In this document: piece by piece, positions 1 to 8,182 of the stretch
How the letters are laid out: each line of letters starts with the position of its first letter
Position numbering within the stretch: position 1 is the first letter of the stretch
Origin: RPQJ01 sp963748985
GTDB taxonomy: Bacteria > Pseudomonadota > Gammaproteobacteria > Steroidobacterales > Steroidobacteraceae
NCBI GenBank assembly: GCA_963748985.1
Contig: CAVVKQ010000020.1
Span: 1-64,000 of the forward strand
DNA length: 64,000 bases
Reading direction: 5' to 3'
The notes under the pieces: generated by a model
The model's input: only the letters and a program-made list of their open reading frames with translations
What the model was told of the DNA's origin: nothing
Database searches by the model: none
Translations under genes and position numbers: made by a program

Positions 1-1357
1 AGCGGAGTCGCTCGGCGACAGCGGGATCAGGTTGGCCGGGTTGCCGTCGAAGTGCCCGATGAAGCGGTTGACGACACCACGGACGTTGTTCTGCACGTCA
101 CCGTGGTAGCTGCGCGACGCCCAGCTCTGCTGCAGGCTCTGCGGCACCTCGTATACGTTGTGGATCTCATTGATCGTCACGCCCTGGTTCACGTAGTGCA
201 GCGTCTGGTTGTTGAGGTTGGCGTACGCGTCGCGCTGCGTGCGCAGCACTTCCTTGATGCGGTCGTTGCCCCATCGCGGCCAGCTGTGCGAGGCGAACAT
301 CACCTCGGCCTCGCCGCCGAACCTGTACAGCGTCTCGTTGATTTCCTTCGACCAGTTGTTGGCGTTGCGCACCGCGGCGCCGCGCAGCGTGTAGATGTTG
401 TGGATCGTGCCGGTGACGAGCTCCGACGACCACAGCGCCTTGAACTGCGGGAACCAGGTGTTCATCTCGACGGGCGCCTCGGTGTCCGACACGTCCTGGA
501 ACACCATCTTCACGCCGTCGAGCGTGATCTCCTCGATGTCCTTCCCGATCAGGCGATTCGGGGGTATCAGGCCGGAGTTGCCTGCGGCGACGTTCTTGCC
601 GATCGCCTGGTCGACGTGGCCGTACGGGCTGCGCTGCAGCAGCACGGCGTACTGCCACTGCAGGCGGCGGTTCATCGCGGTGCCCGCAAAGACGTTCTCG
701 GCGATCGCCGCGTCCATGAAGCCTTCGGGCGCGATCAACATCACCTTGCCGCTCGCGACGTCCGCCTCGTCCACGACACCGCGCACGCCGCCGAAGTGAT
801 CGCCGTGGGAGTGCGAGTAGACGACGCCCGACCACCGGCCGCTTGCCGAGCTTCTCGTTGATGAACTCGAGCGCGGCCCGAGCCGTCTCCGCGGCGGTCA
901 GCGGGTCGAACACGATCCAGCCCGTGTCGCCCTTGATGAAGCTGATGTTGGCCAGGTCGTAGCCGCGCACCTGGTAGATGCGACCCGGCACCACCTCGTA
1001 GAGGCCGTAGCCATGTTGAGCACGGCCTGGCGCTGCAGCGAGGGATGGATGCTCGCGAAGTCCTGGCCCCGACAGCAGCCACTGGTAGCTGTCCATGTCC
1101 CAGGCGACGTTGCCCGCGTCGGCCATGATCTTCTTGTACGACGGCTCGGCGATGAAGCCCTTCTTCGCCTCGTCGAAGTCGCGCTTGTCGCCGAAGGGCA
1201 GCTCGGCCTTGAGGCGATTGCGGATCTCGAGCGTGAAGGTCGAGGGCGGCTTGCCCTGTGGTCGAAAGTGCGCCGGTGGCTCGGCTGCCTGCGTCGCGGT
1301 CGCGGCGCAGGCGAGGCACAAGGCGAGCGTCACGCTCAACGTACGGATCGTGTTCAT
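1..1357 (-). pseudogene. SdsA-type alkyl sulfatase (MBL fold), frameshifted and cut by window edge
   Basis: Class III alkylsulfatase of the metallo-beta-lactamase fold, which hydrolyses primary alkyl sulfate esters such as SDS, probably in the periplasm. The start at 1357 gives a signal peptide (MNTIRTLSVTLALCLACAAT, cleavage near TQA-AE). Merging frames recovers an SHSHGDHFGG metal motif near 800, GTAMNRR and an SHSWPRWGN motif typical of the family. The C-terminus runs off the window at base 1. Three single-base indels disturb the frame, near 1067 (extra base), 1010 (missing base, restoring the frame) and 828 (extra base). Homology continues across each one, so these could be sequencing errors in G/C runs or a young pseudogene. 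It is divergent from a LysR gene, as sdsA is from sdsB in Pseudomonas. Family assignment is firm; intactness is uncertain. Confidence 0.8.
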
Positions 1358-1473
1358 GCGGGCTCCATGCAGGTGGCAGGCCGGCACGAGGTCCACCCCC
1401 GTCGGCCCAGTGAGAACGGCTACCGGCCGCTCGTCCGCCACATTGTGCGCCCGATGCAATGCCATGATCCAGT

Positions 1474-1490
1474 CATGCAGTCTATGCATG
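1474..1490. promoter_or_regulatory. LysR-type operator, copy 1 (CATGCA-N5-TGCATG)
   Basis: A perfect 17-bp palindrome, CATGCA-gtcta-TGCATG. It contains the T-N11-A core of LysR-family sites and lies in the divergent region between the alkylsulfatase (start 1357) and the LysR gene (start 1665), about 117 bp upstream of the sulfatase start. An identical palindrome with a different spacer sequence occurs at 1628-1644. Binding by the adjacent LysR protein is inferred. Confidence 0.6.
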
Positions 1491-1627
1491 GTCCGGTTGC
1501 GCCGGACGAAAGGTTGGCACCGTGCGCGCAGCCAAAGAGTTCGCGCCACGAGCAGGTTCGACCGTACGGCCGCAACGCCTTTGCCACGATTCCACGTCAT
1601 GCAGCCAAAGGCGACCGGGCCGACCTG

Positions 1628-1644
1628 CATGCATCGTCTGCATG
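1628..1644. promoter_or_regulatory. LysR-type operator, copy 2 (CATGCA-N5-TGCATG)
   Basis: The second perfect copy, CATGCA-tcgtc-TGCATG, with the same arms and spacer length as the site at 1474-1490 but different spacer bases. It lies 20 bp upstream of the lysR start codon, where a bound regulator could repress its own gene while the distal site activates the sulfatase. The 154-bp offset between the copies is close to a whole number of helical turns. The regulatory role is inferred. Confidence 0.6.
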
Positions 1645-1664
1645 GCTGCGGTAGAGTCCGGGGC

Positions 1665-2699
1665 ATGTCGCTCGAACTCCGCCACATGCGCCACGTGATC
1701 GCCCTCGCCGAGCACGGCAGCTTCGCGCGCGCAGCAACAGCGCTCGGAATCAGCCAATCCGCGCTCTCCCGCAGTATCCAATCCGTGGAGCGCGAGGTCG
1801 GCAGCAGCCTGTTCGTCCGCACGGCGGTCGGCGTTGAGCCGACCGACGGCGGTCTCGTCTTCATCGCCCGGATCCGCCAGATCGCAGAACTCACCGAGGA
1901 CCTCGACCGGGACATGGTGAGCGAGCGGGGCCTGCAGAGCGGTCACCTCCACGTCGGTGGCGGCCCGTTTCCCGCCCAATCCATGCTCGCCGACGCGCTC
2001 GCCCGGTTTGTCGGCGACTACCCGCGCATCGTCGTGCGCGTGATGATGCGCGACTGGGATGAGCTGCTGCGCCGGCTCAGGGCGCGTGAGATCGAGTTAT
2101 TCGTCGCAGAGTTCAGCACGTTCGGCAGCGAGAACGATCTCGACATCGAGCCGCTCGCACCGCACCCGACATTCATCGTCGCGCGCCGCGGGCACCCGCT
2201 CGCCGGCCGCGGCCCGTTGGGGCTCGCGGACGGCTTCGCCTATCCCTACGCGTCACTGACGCGCATCCCGCCCCGATCGCTCGAACCGATTCGGTTGGCG
2301 CAGCGCCGGTCGCAGGATGCGACGGCAGCGTACCGGGTCTTCCCGGCGCTCGAGTTCAACGCGTTGGACGCTGTCAGGAAGATCGTGCTCGGGTCGGATG
2401 CCCTGATGGTGGCTCCGCTTGCATGCGTGGCGGACGAACTCGAGGGCGGGCGGCTCGTGGTGCTCGGGTCAGAGCCTCACCTCGCCACGCGGTACGGTAT
2501 CGTCCAGCTCAAGAGCCAGCCGCTCACCGCAGCTGGCGGACGCTTCCGCGAATACGTGCTCGAGGCGGAGCGTGCCTTCACGGAGCAGGAACGGGAGTTG
2601 CTCGAGCGCTGGCGACCGCGGCCCGCGCCGCACGCACCGGCCAGCACCTCTTCGCATGCTTCGGCGCGAGCGAGGCGGAAGCCCGGGCTCCGCACCTGA
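1665..2699 (+). CDS. LysR family transcriptional regulator
   Basis: A 344-residue LysR-type regulator. The N-terminal winged helix-turn-helix covers about residues 1-62 (LRHMRHVIALAEHGSF..., with the usual ISQSALSRSIQ recognition helix). The effector-binding domain follows at about 90-310. The C-terminal ~25 residues are a low-complexity, basic Ser/Ala/Arg tail beyond the usual LysR length. The ATG at 1665 is chosen because it places the HTH at the N-terminus; the frame is open far upstream but that sequence is not homologous. It is divergent from the SdsA-type sulfatase, and two CATGCA-N5-TGCATG palindromes lie between them, so it is probably the local activator, analogous to SdsB. The inducer is unknown. 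Confidence 0.9.
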   Translation: MSLELRHMRHVIALAEHGSFARAATALGISQSALSRSIQSVEREVGSSLFVRTAVGVEPTDGGLVFIARIRQIAELTEDLDRDMVSERGLQSGHLHVGGGPFPAQSMLADALARFVGDYPRIVVRVMMRDWDELLRRLRAREIELFVAEFSTFGSENDLDIEPLAPHPTFIVARRGHPLAGRGPLGLADGFAYPYASLTRIPPRSLEPIRLAQRRSQDATAAYRVFPALEFNALDAVRKIVLGSDALMVAPLACVADELEGGRLVVLGSEPHLATRYGIVQLKSQPLTAAGGRFREYVLEAERAFTEQERELLERWRPRPAPHAPASTSSHASARARRKPGLRT

Positions 2700-2708
2700 C
2701 AGCCGAAA

Positions 2709-3194
2709 CTATTTGACGACCTTGAACCGCGCGCGCCGACTGTCGGCCGGCGAAGTTGGCTTCGGCCCCGGATCGTCGCCCGGGGAGCCCGGTGCACTTG
2801 CCGTGTCGCCCGTCGGCGACTGCGACGGTTGATCCGCGTCGTCTTCCGCGAAGATCATGCCTTGCCCGGTTTCGCGTGCGTAGATCGCGAGCACTGCGAT
2901 GATCGGCACGCGCACCGACATGCTGGCCCCGCCGAAACGACCGCTGAAGCTCACTTCGTCGTTGCCGAGCCGCAGGTTCGCGGTCGCGCTCCAGCTCACG
3001 TTCAACACGATCTTGCCGTCCTTGACGTACTGCCGCGGCACCTCGACGCCGGTGGCGTTCGCGTCGACGACCAGGTGGGGCGTACAGAGGCTGTCGGAGA
3101 TCCACTCGTGGATGGCACGCAGCAGGTACGGCCGGCGCGCCTTCATGGGCGGCCCGGACGCAGGAGGAGCCGGGGGTGTGCTGCTCGTCGTCAC
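2709..3194 (-). CDS. sspB: ClpXP specificity-enhancing factor SspB
   Basis: A 161-residue adaptor that tethers ssrA-tagged and some other substrates to the ClpX unfoldase. The N-terminal substrate-binding fold shows RPYLLRAIHEWI, TPHLVVDA, VPRQYVKDGKIVLN and the SFSGRFGG strand, all typical of SspB. A long acidic, Pro/Ser-rich linker (about 115-150) leads to the short C-terminal ClpX-docking tail ending RARFKVVK. It is the last gene of the petABC-sspA-sspB run, 57 bp after sspA, an order conserved in beta- and gammaproteobacteria. An internal ATG at residue 17 is a possible alternative start, because the first 16 residues are Pro/Ser-rich and non-conserved. Confidence 0.93.
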   Translation of the reverse strand: MTTSSTPPAPPASGPPMKARRPYLLRAIHEWISDSLCTPHLVVDANATGVEVPRQYVKDGKIVLNVSWSATANLRLGNDEVSFSGRFGGASMSVRVPIIAVLAIYARETGQGMIFAEDDADQPSQSPTGDTASAPGSPGDDPGPKPTSPADSRRARFKVVK

Positions 3195-3251
3195 GGCGCA
3201 AGTATGCCGCGGGGCGCGAAGCAGCGGGGCTGGATCAAGAGTCGCCCAGCC

Positions 3252-3890
3252 TCAGCGGCGCGTCGACGAAGGCGGATTGCGCATGTCGCGCTCCGCATCG
3301 CTCAGGCTGCGCTGGAAGGCTGGACGGGCAAAGACCTTGGTCGCGTACTTGTCGACCGCAGGAGCGGCCGCCGTGATCGCCGCCGCATCGACGTCCCACC
3401 GCGACAGGCGCCACAGGATCGGGGCGACCGCCGCGTCGAGCTGGGAAAACTGGTCCGACAGGAACCACGGCCGCATGCGGAACAGCGGCTCCGACGCCAG
3501 GATGCTTTCGGTCAGCATCTTGCGCGCACGTTCCTTGTCGCGCCGGTCGCCGCCCGCACCCGGTTCGAGCGCGTCCGCGACCGCGTACCACTCCTGCTCG
3601 ATGCGACGCAGCGCGAGCCGTGCGTGCGCACGCGCGCCGGGATCCGTCGACGCCATCGAGGGATGCGGAAAGCGTTCGTCGATGTACTCGCAGATGATGC
3701 TGGGCTCGTAGACCACGACGTCGCGGTCCACCAGCGTCGGCACGGTCTGGTACGGATTGAGGTCGATCAGGTCCTCGGGCGGGCGCACGAGGTCGGTTTC
3801 GACGATGCGCGTCGCGAGGGCCTTCTCGGCCAGCACGAGTCGCACACGGTGGCAGCGCGCGTCTAGGGCGCGTGAATAGAGCGTCATCAT
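3252..3890 (-). CDS. sspA: Stringent starvation protein A (GST fold)
   Basis: A 212-residue glutathione-S-transferase-like protein that binds RNA polymerase in enteric bacteria and helps starvation and acid responses. The N-terminal thioredoxin-like domain (about 1-80) has TLYSRALDARCHRVRLVLAEK and the QTVPTLVDRDVVVYEPSIICEYI stretch; the helical GST-C domain follows. Tandem ATGs open the gene at 3890 and 3887; an AAGGAG about 10 bases upstream supports this region rather than the further-upstream in-frame ATG at 3998. It follows cytochrome c1 by about 145 bp and precedes sspB, giving the standard petABC-sspAB order. Confidence 0.92.
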   Translation of the reverse strand: MMTLYSRALDARCHRVRLVLAEKALATRIVETDLVRPPEDLIDLNPYQTVPTLVDRDVVVYEPSIICEYIDERFPHPSMASTDPGARAHARLALRRIEQEWYAVADALEPGAGGDRRDKERARKMLTESILASEPLFRMRPWFLSDQFSQLDAAVAPILWRLSRWDVDAAAITAAAPAVDKYATKVFARPAFQRSLSDAERDMRNPPSSTRR

Positions 3891-4035
3891 GCTGAGGAGT
3901 CTCCTTGTCCAGCAGCACGAACCACCGCGGCAGGCTGCGCGCTCGGCGATGGCTGCAGTTCCCCTGCCGCTCCGCGTGACGCCTCGATGAGGCGCCACAG
4001 GGGAGTCGATGGGGACCGCGCCGGCCTGGGCCGGC

Positions 4036-4797
4036 TTACTTCACGTCCTTCCAGTATTCCTTCTTGAGCGCGTACGCGAGCAGCGTGAAGAACACCAGGA
4101 ACGCGATGACCCAGTAGCCCAGCGCCTGGCGCCTGGCCTGTACCGGCTCACCGATGTACTCGAGGAAGTTGACGGTATCACGGACGAACGCGTCGTATTC
4201 CTCGGGGGTCAGCTTGCCTGGATTGGCCAGCTTGAATTCCTTGAAGTGCTTCTGCACGTTGCCCTGCGCGTCCGTGTGGCCTTCCCAGACGGCTTCCTGC
4301 GTGCCCTGCAGTTCCCACAGCACGTGCGGCATCGCCGTACCAGGCAGCGACAGGTTGTTCACGCCGTTGCCCTTGGCCGGGTCCGCGTAAAACGACTTCA
4401 GGAACGTGTAGACGTAGTCCGTTCCCTTGCTCCGCGCGATCAGCGACAGATCGGGCGGCGCCACGCCGAACCACTGCTTGCCTTCGTCGGCGTGCAGGCC
4501 GTTGGTCATCGTCGAGTGCGGCGTCTCGCCGGACCAGAGCAGGTTCTCGACCATCTGCTGCTCGCTGAGCCCGATGTCGGCAGCGACGCGATTGTAGCGC
4601 ACATACCTGGCCGAGTGGCACGCCAGGCAATAGTTGACGAAGTTCCTTGCGCCCCGCTGCAACGACGCCTGGTTGTGGATGTCGTTGTTCGCCTTCTCGA
4701 CGTGAGTCGCACCACCCGCCGCCAGGCCGAGGGCAGGCAGCGCGGCCAGCACCGCGACGCACGCGAGGATCTTCTTCTTGTGGCGATCAATGCGCAT
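4036..4797 (-). CDS. petC: Ubiquinol-cytochrome c reductase, cytochrome c1
   Basis: A 253-residue c1 subunit of the bc1 complex (complex III), which passes electrons from the Rieske centre to soluble cytochrome c. It has a Sec signal (residues 1-27), one heme-binding CLACH motif (C57, C60, H61), and a C-terminal membrane anchor (about 226-246) followed by a basic KKEYWKDVK tail. The likely axial methionine lies in the GTAMPHVLW segment. The start overlaps the 3' end of petB by 11 bp, implying coupled translation. Confidence 0.96.
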   Translation of the reverse strand: MRIDRHKKKILACVAVLAALPALGLAAGGATHVEKANNDIHNQASLQRGARNFVNYCLACHSARYVRYNRVAADIGLSEQQMVENLLWSGETPHSTMTNGLHADEGKQWFGVAPPDLSLIARSKGTDYVYTFLKSFYADPAKGNGVNNLSLPGTAMPHVLWELQGTQEAVWEGHTDAQGNVQKHFKEFKLANPGKLTPEEYDAFVRDTVNFLEYIGEPVQARRQALGYWVIAFLVFFTLLAYALKKEYWKDVK

Positions 4798-6064
4798 GGT
4801 AGGTGACCCTCGTCGGCACGGGCTTGGTCTTGTCGATGCTCGTGTACCACGGCATCAGCAGGAAGTACGCGAAGTAGACGACCGTGAAGACGCGCGCCGC
4901 GAGCGTGTATGCAGGCGTCGGCGGCTGCAGGCCGAGATAGCCCAGCGCCAGGAAGCTGATCGCGAACGAGTACAGGAAGAACTTGAACAGCGGACCGCGA
5001 TAGCGGATCGACTTGACCTTGCCGCGGTCGAGCCACGGCAGGAAGACGAACAGCACCACTGCGATGCCCATCAGCGCAGCGCCGAGCGGCTTGCTCGGGA
5101 CGGCGCGCAGGATTGCGTAAAACGGCGTGAAGTACCACACCGGCGCGATGTGCGGCGGAGTCTGCAGCGAGTTCGCGGGGTCGAAGTTGGCGTTCTCGAG
5201 GAAGTACCCGCCCATCGTCGGCGCGAAGAAAATGACGAGCGCGAACAGGATCAGGAAGACCCCGAGGCCGACCATGTCCTTGACCGTGTAATACGGGTGG
5301 AACGCGATGCCGTCGAGCGGGATGCCGTCCGGCCCCTTGACTTTCTTGATCTCGACGCCGTCCGGGTTGTTCGAGCCCACTTCGTGGAGCGCCATCAGGT
5401 GCGCGATCACGAGGAAGACGAGCGCAAACGGAATCGCGACCACGTGCAGCGCGAAGAAGCGGTTCAGCGTGACGTCGGAGATGTAGAAATCGCCACGGAT
5501 CCACTCCGTGAGCGAATCACCAACGACCGGGATGGCGCCGAACAGCGACACGATCACCTGCGCGCCCCAGTAGGACATGTTGCCCCAGGGGAGGAGGTAG
5601 CCGAAGAAGCCTTCGGCCATCAGCGCGAAGTAGATCAGCATGCCGAAGATCCACAGCAGCTCGCGCGGCTTCTGGTACGACCCGTACAGCAGGGCGCGGA
5701 ACATGTGCAGGTAGACGACGATGAAGAACGCCGAAGCGCCGGTCGAGTGGATGTAGCGGATCAGCCAGCCCCACTCCACGTCGCGCATGATGTATTCGAC
5801 GGATCCGAAGGCGTCGGCGGACGACGGCTTGTAGTTCATCGTCAGGAAGAGGCCCGAGAGGATCTGGATCACCAGCACGACCAGGGCCAGCGAGCCGAAG
5901 TAGTACCAGAAGTTCATGTTCTTGGGCGCGTAGTACTCGGCCACCTGCGACTTCCACAGGGCCGTCAGCGGGAAACGCTCGTCGATCCACGTCGTCAGGC
6001 CGGACAGCTTGCCGTCACCGGATTTCGTGGCCGCCTTGCCGGCCGCGTTGCTGCTGCTCATCAC
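4787..6064 (-). CDS. petB: Ubiquinol-cytochrome c reductase, cytochrome b
   Basis: A 425-residue polytopic subunit of complex III holding both b hemes and the Qo and Qi quinone sites. Transmembrane helices fill most of the protein; the segments around WYYFGSLALVVLVIQILSG, the HSTGASAFFIVVYLHMFR heme helix and LHVVAIPFALVFLVIAHL are clear. The Qo-site motif reads PVWY in place of PEWY, a variant I recall from other beta- and gammaproteobacteria. The start overlaps the petA stop by 4 bp (ATGA) and the 3' end overlaps petC, so the three subunits are translationally coupled. Confidence 0.97.
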   Translation of the reverse strand: MMSSSNAAGKAATKSGDGKLSGLTTWIDERFPLTALWKSQVAEYYAPKNMNFWYYFGSLALVVLVIQILSGLFLTMNYKPSSADAFGSVEYIMRDVEWGWLIRYIHSTGASAFFIVVYLHMFRALLYGSYQKPRELLWIFGMLIYFALMAEGFFGYLLPWGNMSYWGAQVIVSLFGAIPVVGDSLTEWIRGDFYISDVTLNRFFALHVVAIPFALVFLVIAHLMALHEVGSNNPDGVEIKKVKGPDGIPLDGIAFHPYYTVKDMVGLGVFLILFALVIFFAPTMGGYFLENANFDPANSLQTPPHIAPVWYFTPFYAILRAVPSKPLGAALMGIAVVLFVFLPWLDRGKVKSIRYRGPLFKFFLYSFAISFLALGYLGLQPPTPAYTLAARVFTVVYFAYFLLMPWYTSIDKTKPVPTRVTYHAH

Positions 6065-6651
6065 GCGTTCCCCTTCTCAGCGCCGATCAGGATGCGGGTA
6101 TCGGTCACGAACTGGTACGGCGGGACGGGGAGATTCGTCGGCGCCGGGACGTTCTTGAACACGCGTCCCGAAATGTCGAACTTGGAACCGTGGCAGGGAC
6201 AGAAGAAGCCGCCCTGCCAGTCCGGCGAGACCGTGACGTCGCCAGGGCTGAACTTGTCGAGCGGCGCACAGCCCAGGTGCGTGCAGACACCGATGAGTAC
6301 GAGGTATTCGGGCTTCAACGCGCGCGCAGCACTCCTGGCGAATTCGGGCTGGTCAGACTCCGCTGATTCGGGGTCGCGCAGCTCGCCGACGATGCCTTCG
6401 AGCTGGGCCAGCATCTGCGGCGTGCGGTGCACGATGAAGACAGCCTTGCCGCGCCACTCGACCTTGAGCATCGCGCCCGGCTCGAGCTTGCTGATGTCCA
6501 CTTCTACCGGCGCGCCCATGGCTTTTGCGCGGGCGCTGGGTTTCCAGGAGGCCAGGAACGGTACGGCGACGAACGCAGCGCCCACGGCGCCAGTCGCGAC
6601 AGTGGCGACGGTCAGGAAATGGCGCCTGCCCGCATCGACTACTTCGGTCAT
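6061..6651 (-). CDS. petA: Ubiquinol-cytochrome c reductase, Rieske iron-sulfur subunit
   Basis: A 196-residue [2Fe-2S] subunit of complex III. The N-terminus carries a twin-arginine sequence (GRRHFLTVAT) ahead of a hydrophobic helix (about 12-34) that also serves as the membrane anchor. The cluster ligands are in CTHLGC (C123, H125, C128) and CPCHG (C151, C153, H154), with the two extra cysteines forming the usual disulfide. It is the first gene of the minus-strand operon petA-petB-petC-sspA-sspB. Its leader of about 245 bp contains the G-rich inverted repeats described separately. Confidence 0.97.
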   Translation of the reverse strand: MTEVVDAGRRHFLTVATVATGAVGAAFVAVPFLASWKPSARAKAMGAPVEVDISKLEPGAMLKVEWRGKAVFIVHRTPQMLAQLEGIVGELRDPESAESDQPEFARSAARALKPEYLVLIGVCTHLGCAPLDKFSPGDVTVSPDWQGGFFCPCHGSKFDISGRVFKNVPAPTNLPVPPYQFVTDTRILIGAEKGNA

Positions 6652-6777
6652 CCAGCTCTCTCCTCAGCGTCCGGCCACTGCAAAGCCAGGTGCGGCGCGC
6701 ACGCCGTCGGTTCCACACACGAAACGAAAACGTTAGCTGCCACTGGTTATCCCCACGATTCCCGGGGGCAGCAGCGC

Positions 6778-6783
6778 ATTATA
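6778..6783 (-). promoter_or_regulatory. Candidate -10 element for petABC
   Basis: On the minus strand this reads TATAAT, about 125 bases upstream of the petA start. The position where a -35 box would lie falls inside the first G-rich heptad repeat array and does not resemble TTGACA, so the promoter would need an activator or an extended element. This is a match to consensus only. Confidence 0.3.
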
Positions 6784-6790
6784 GCGAAAA

Positions 6791-6906
6791 GGGGATAGGG
6801 GATAGGGGTTAGGGGTTAGGGGTTAGTCGGAGGTGCAGACGACACGGATGCCGCAGCCTCTCCTCCAACTAACCCCCATCCCCTAACCCCTAACCCCTAT
6901 CCCCTT
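6791..6906. repeat. Inverted pair of G-rich heptad repeats (GGGGATA/GGGGTTA)
   Basis: The left arm (6791-6831) consists of tandem 7-bp units GGGGATA/GGGGTTA ending in GTCGGA. After about 32 bp the right arm (about 6864-6906) carries the reverse complement, starting TCCAAC and continuing as TAACCCC/TATCCCC units. The arms could form a stem of about 40 bp or G-quadruplexes. The array lies between the divergently oriented ends of petA's leader and murA, and its right arm supplies the murA stop codon. Related arrays occur at 14824, 28029, 29825 and 30377. Confidence 0.85.
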
Positions 6907-8168
6907 TCCCGGTCATTCATGCGCCGGATCTGTGCGCCGAGGCCCGCCAGCTTTTCCTCGATGCATTCGTACCCACGATCGATATGGTAGATGCGCTCGA
7001 CGTCCGTGGTGCCCTCGGCCACCAGTCCCGCGATGACGAGGCTGGCCGAGGCACGCAGGTCCGTGGCCATGACCGGTGCAGCGGTCAGTTTCGGCACGCC
7101 CTTGATGATCGCCGTATTGCCTTCCAGCCGGATTTCCGCGCCCATGCGTCGCATTTCGAGCAAGTGCATGAACCGGTTCTCGAAAATCGTTTCCACGATG
7201 GTGCCGACCCCTTCCGCGACGGTGTCCAGGGCCGCGAACTGGGCCTGCATGTCGGTCGGAAAACCCGGGTGTGGCGCCGTCCGGATGTCGACCGCCCTGG
7301 GCCGGCGGCCATGCATGTTCACCTCGACAAAACCTTCGCCACGGATCACTTCCGCGCCGGCTTCGATCAGCTTGCCCAGCACCGCGTCCAGGTGCTCGGC
7401 CCGGGCATTGCGCGCCCGGACCCTGCCGCCGGTGATCGCGCCAGCCACCAGGTACGTGCCAGCTTCGATGCGGTCCGGTAACACCTCGTATTGCGTACCG
7501 TGCATGCGCTCGACGCCCTCGACCAGGATGGTGTCCGTGCCGTGCCCCGTGATCTTCGCGCCCATGGCGATCAGGAACTGGGCCAGGTCCACGATTTCCG
7601 GTTCGCGCGCCGAGTTCTCGAGAATCGTCTGACCGTCGGCCAGGCACGCAGCCATCATCAGGTTCTCGGTGCCGGTGACGGTGACCGTGTCCATGACGAT
7701 CCGTGCGCCCCGCAGGCGCCCGGCGCGGGCCCGGATGTAGCCGTTTTCGATGTGAACTTCCGCGCCCATGGCCTGCAGGCCGGCCACGTGGATATTGACC
7801 GGGCGCGCGCCGATGGCGCAGCCGCCGGGCAGCGAAACGTCGGCGCGGCCATATTTCGCGACCAGCGGGCCGAGCACGAGGATCGCGGCGCGCATGGTCT
7901 TGACGAGTTCATAAGGAGCGGAGGTCTCGTTCGTCGTCGTGGGGTCGACCTCGACGCGCATGCGCTCATCGACCGTCACGCTGGCGCCCATGCGGCCGAG
8001 CAGTTCGATCATGGTGGTGACGTCACGCAGGTGCGGCACGTTGCTGACGATGACCGGCGAGTCCGCGAGCAGCGTGGCTGCCAGGATCGGCAGGGCGGCG
8101 TTCTTGGCGCCAGAAATGCGTACTTCGCCGTCGAGCGGCACGCCGCCCCGAATCTGCAGTTTGTCCAC
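6897..8168 (-). CDS. murA: UDP-N-acetylglucosamine 1-carboxyvinyltransferase MurA
   Basis: A 423-residue enzyme that transfers enolpyruvate from PEP to UDP-GlcNAc, the first committed step of peptidoglycan synthesis in the cytoplasm. The start is a GTG at 8168 with an AGGAG about 8 bases upstream, giving VDKLQIRGG at the N-terminus as expected. The fosfomycin-sensitive cysteine lies in PGGCAIGARPVN (C117). The substrate-binding ISGAKNAALPILAA region is intact. The last residues (DRERG) and the TAG stop are read from the G-rich repeat at 6791-6906. It follows ibaG, a common partner. Confidence 0.96.
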   Translation of the reverse strand: MDKLQIRGGVPLDGEVRISGAKNAALPILAATLLADSPVIVSNVPHLRDVTTMIELLGRMGASVTVDERMRVEVDPTTTNETSAPYELVKTMRAAILVLGPLVAKYGRADVSLPGGCAIGARPVNIHVAGLQAMGAEVHIENGYIRARAGRLRGARIVMDTVTVTGTENLMMAACLADGQTILENSAREPEIVDLAQFLIAMGAKITGHGTDTILVEGVERMHGTQYEVLPDRIEAGTYLVAGAITGGRVRARNARAEHLDAVLGKLIEAGAEVIRGEGFVEVNMHGRRPRAVDIRTAPHPGFPTDMQAQFAALDTVAEGVGTIVETIFENRFMHLLEMRRMGAEIRLEGNTAIIKGVPKLTAAPVMATDLRASASLVIAGLVAEGTTDVERIYHIDRGYECIEEKLAGLGAQIRRMNDRERG

Positions 8169-8182
8169 GGATCGGCTCCTGG

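Noticed and set aside
4778..6736. Long (652-codon) open frame antisense to petA/petB/petC
   Set aside because: It is the mirror of three certain genes, has the Arg/Asp/Val-rich composition of GC-rich shadow frames, and no domain.
6791..6906. True telomere or linear-chromosome end
   Set aside because: The TTAGGGG-like repeats are interstitial, inverted and present at several intergenic sites within ordinary operons.
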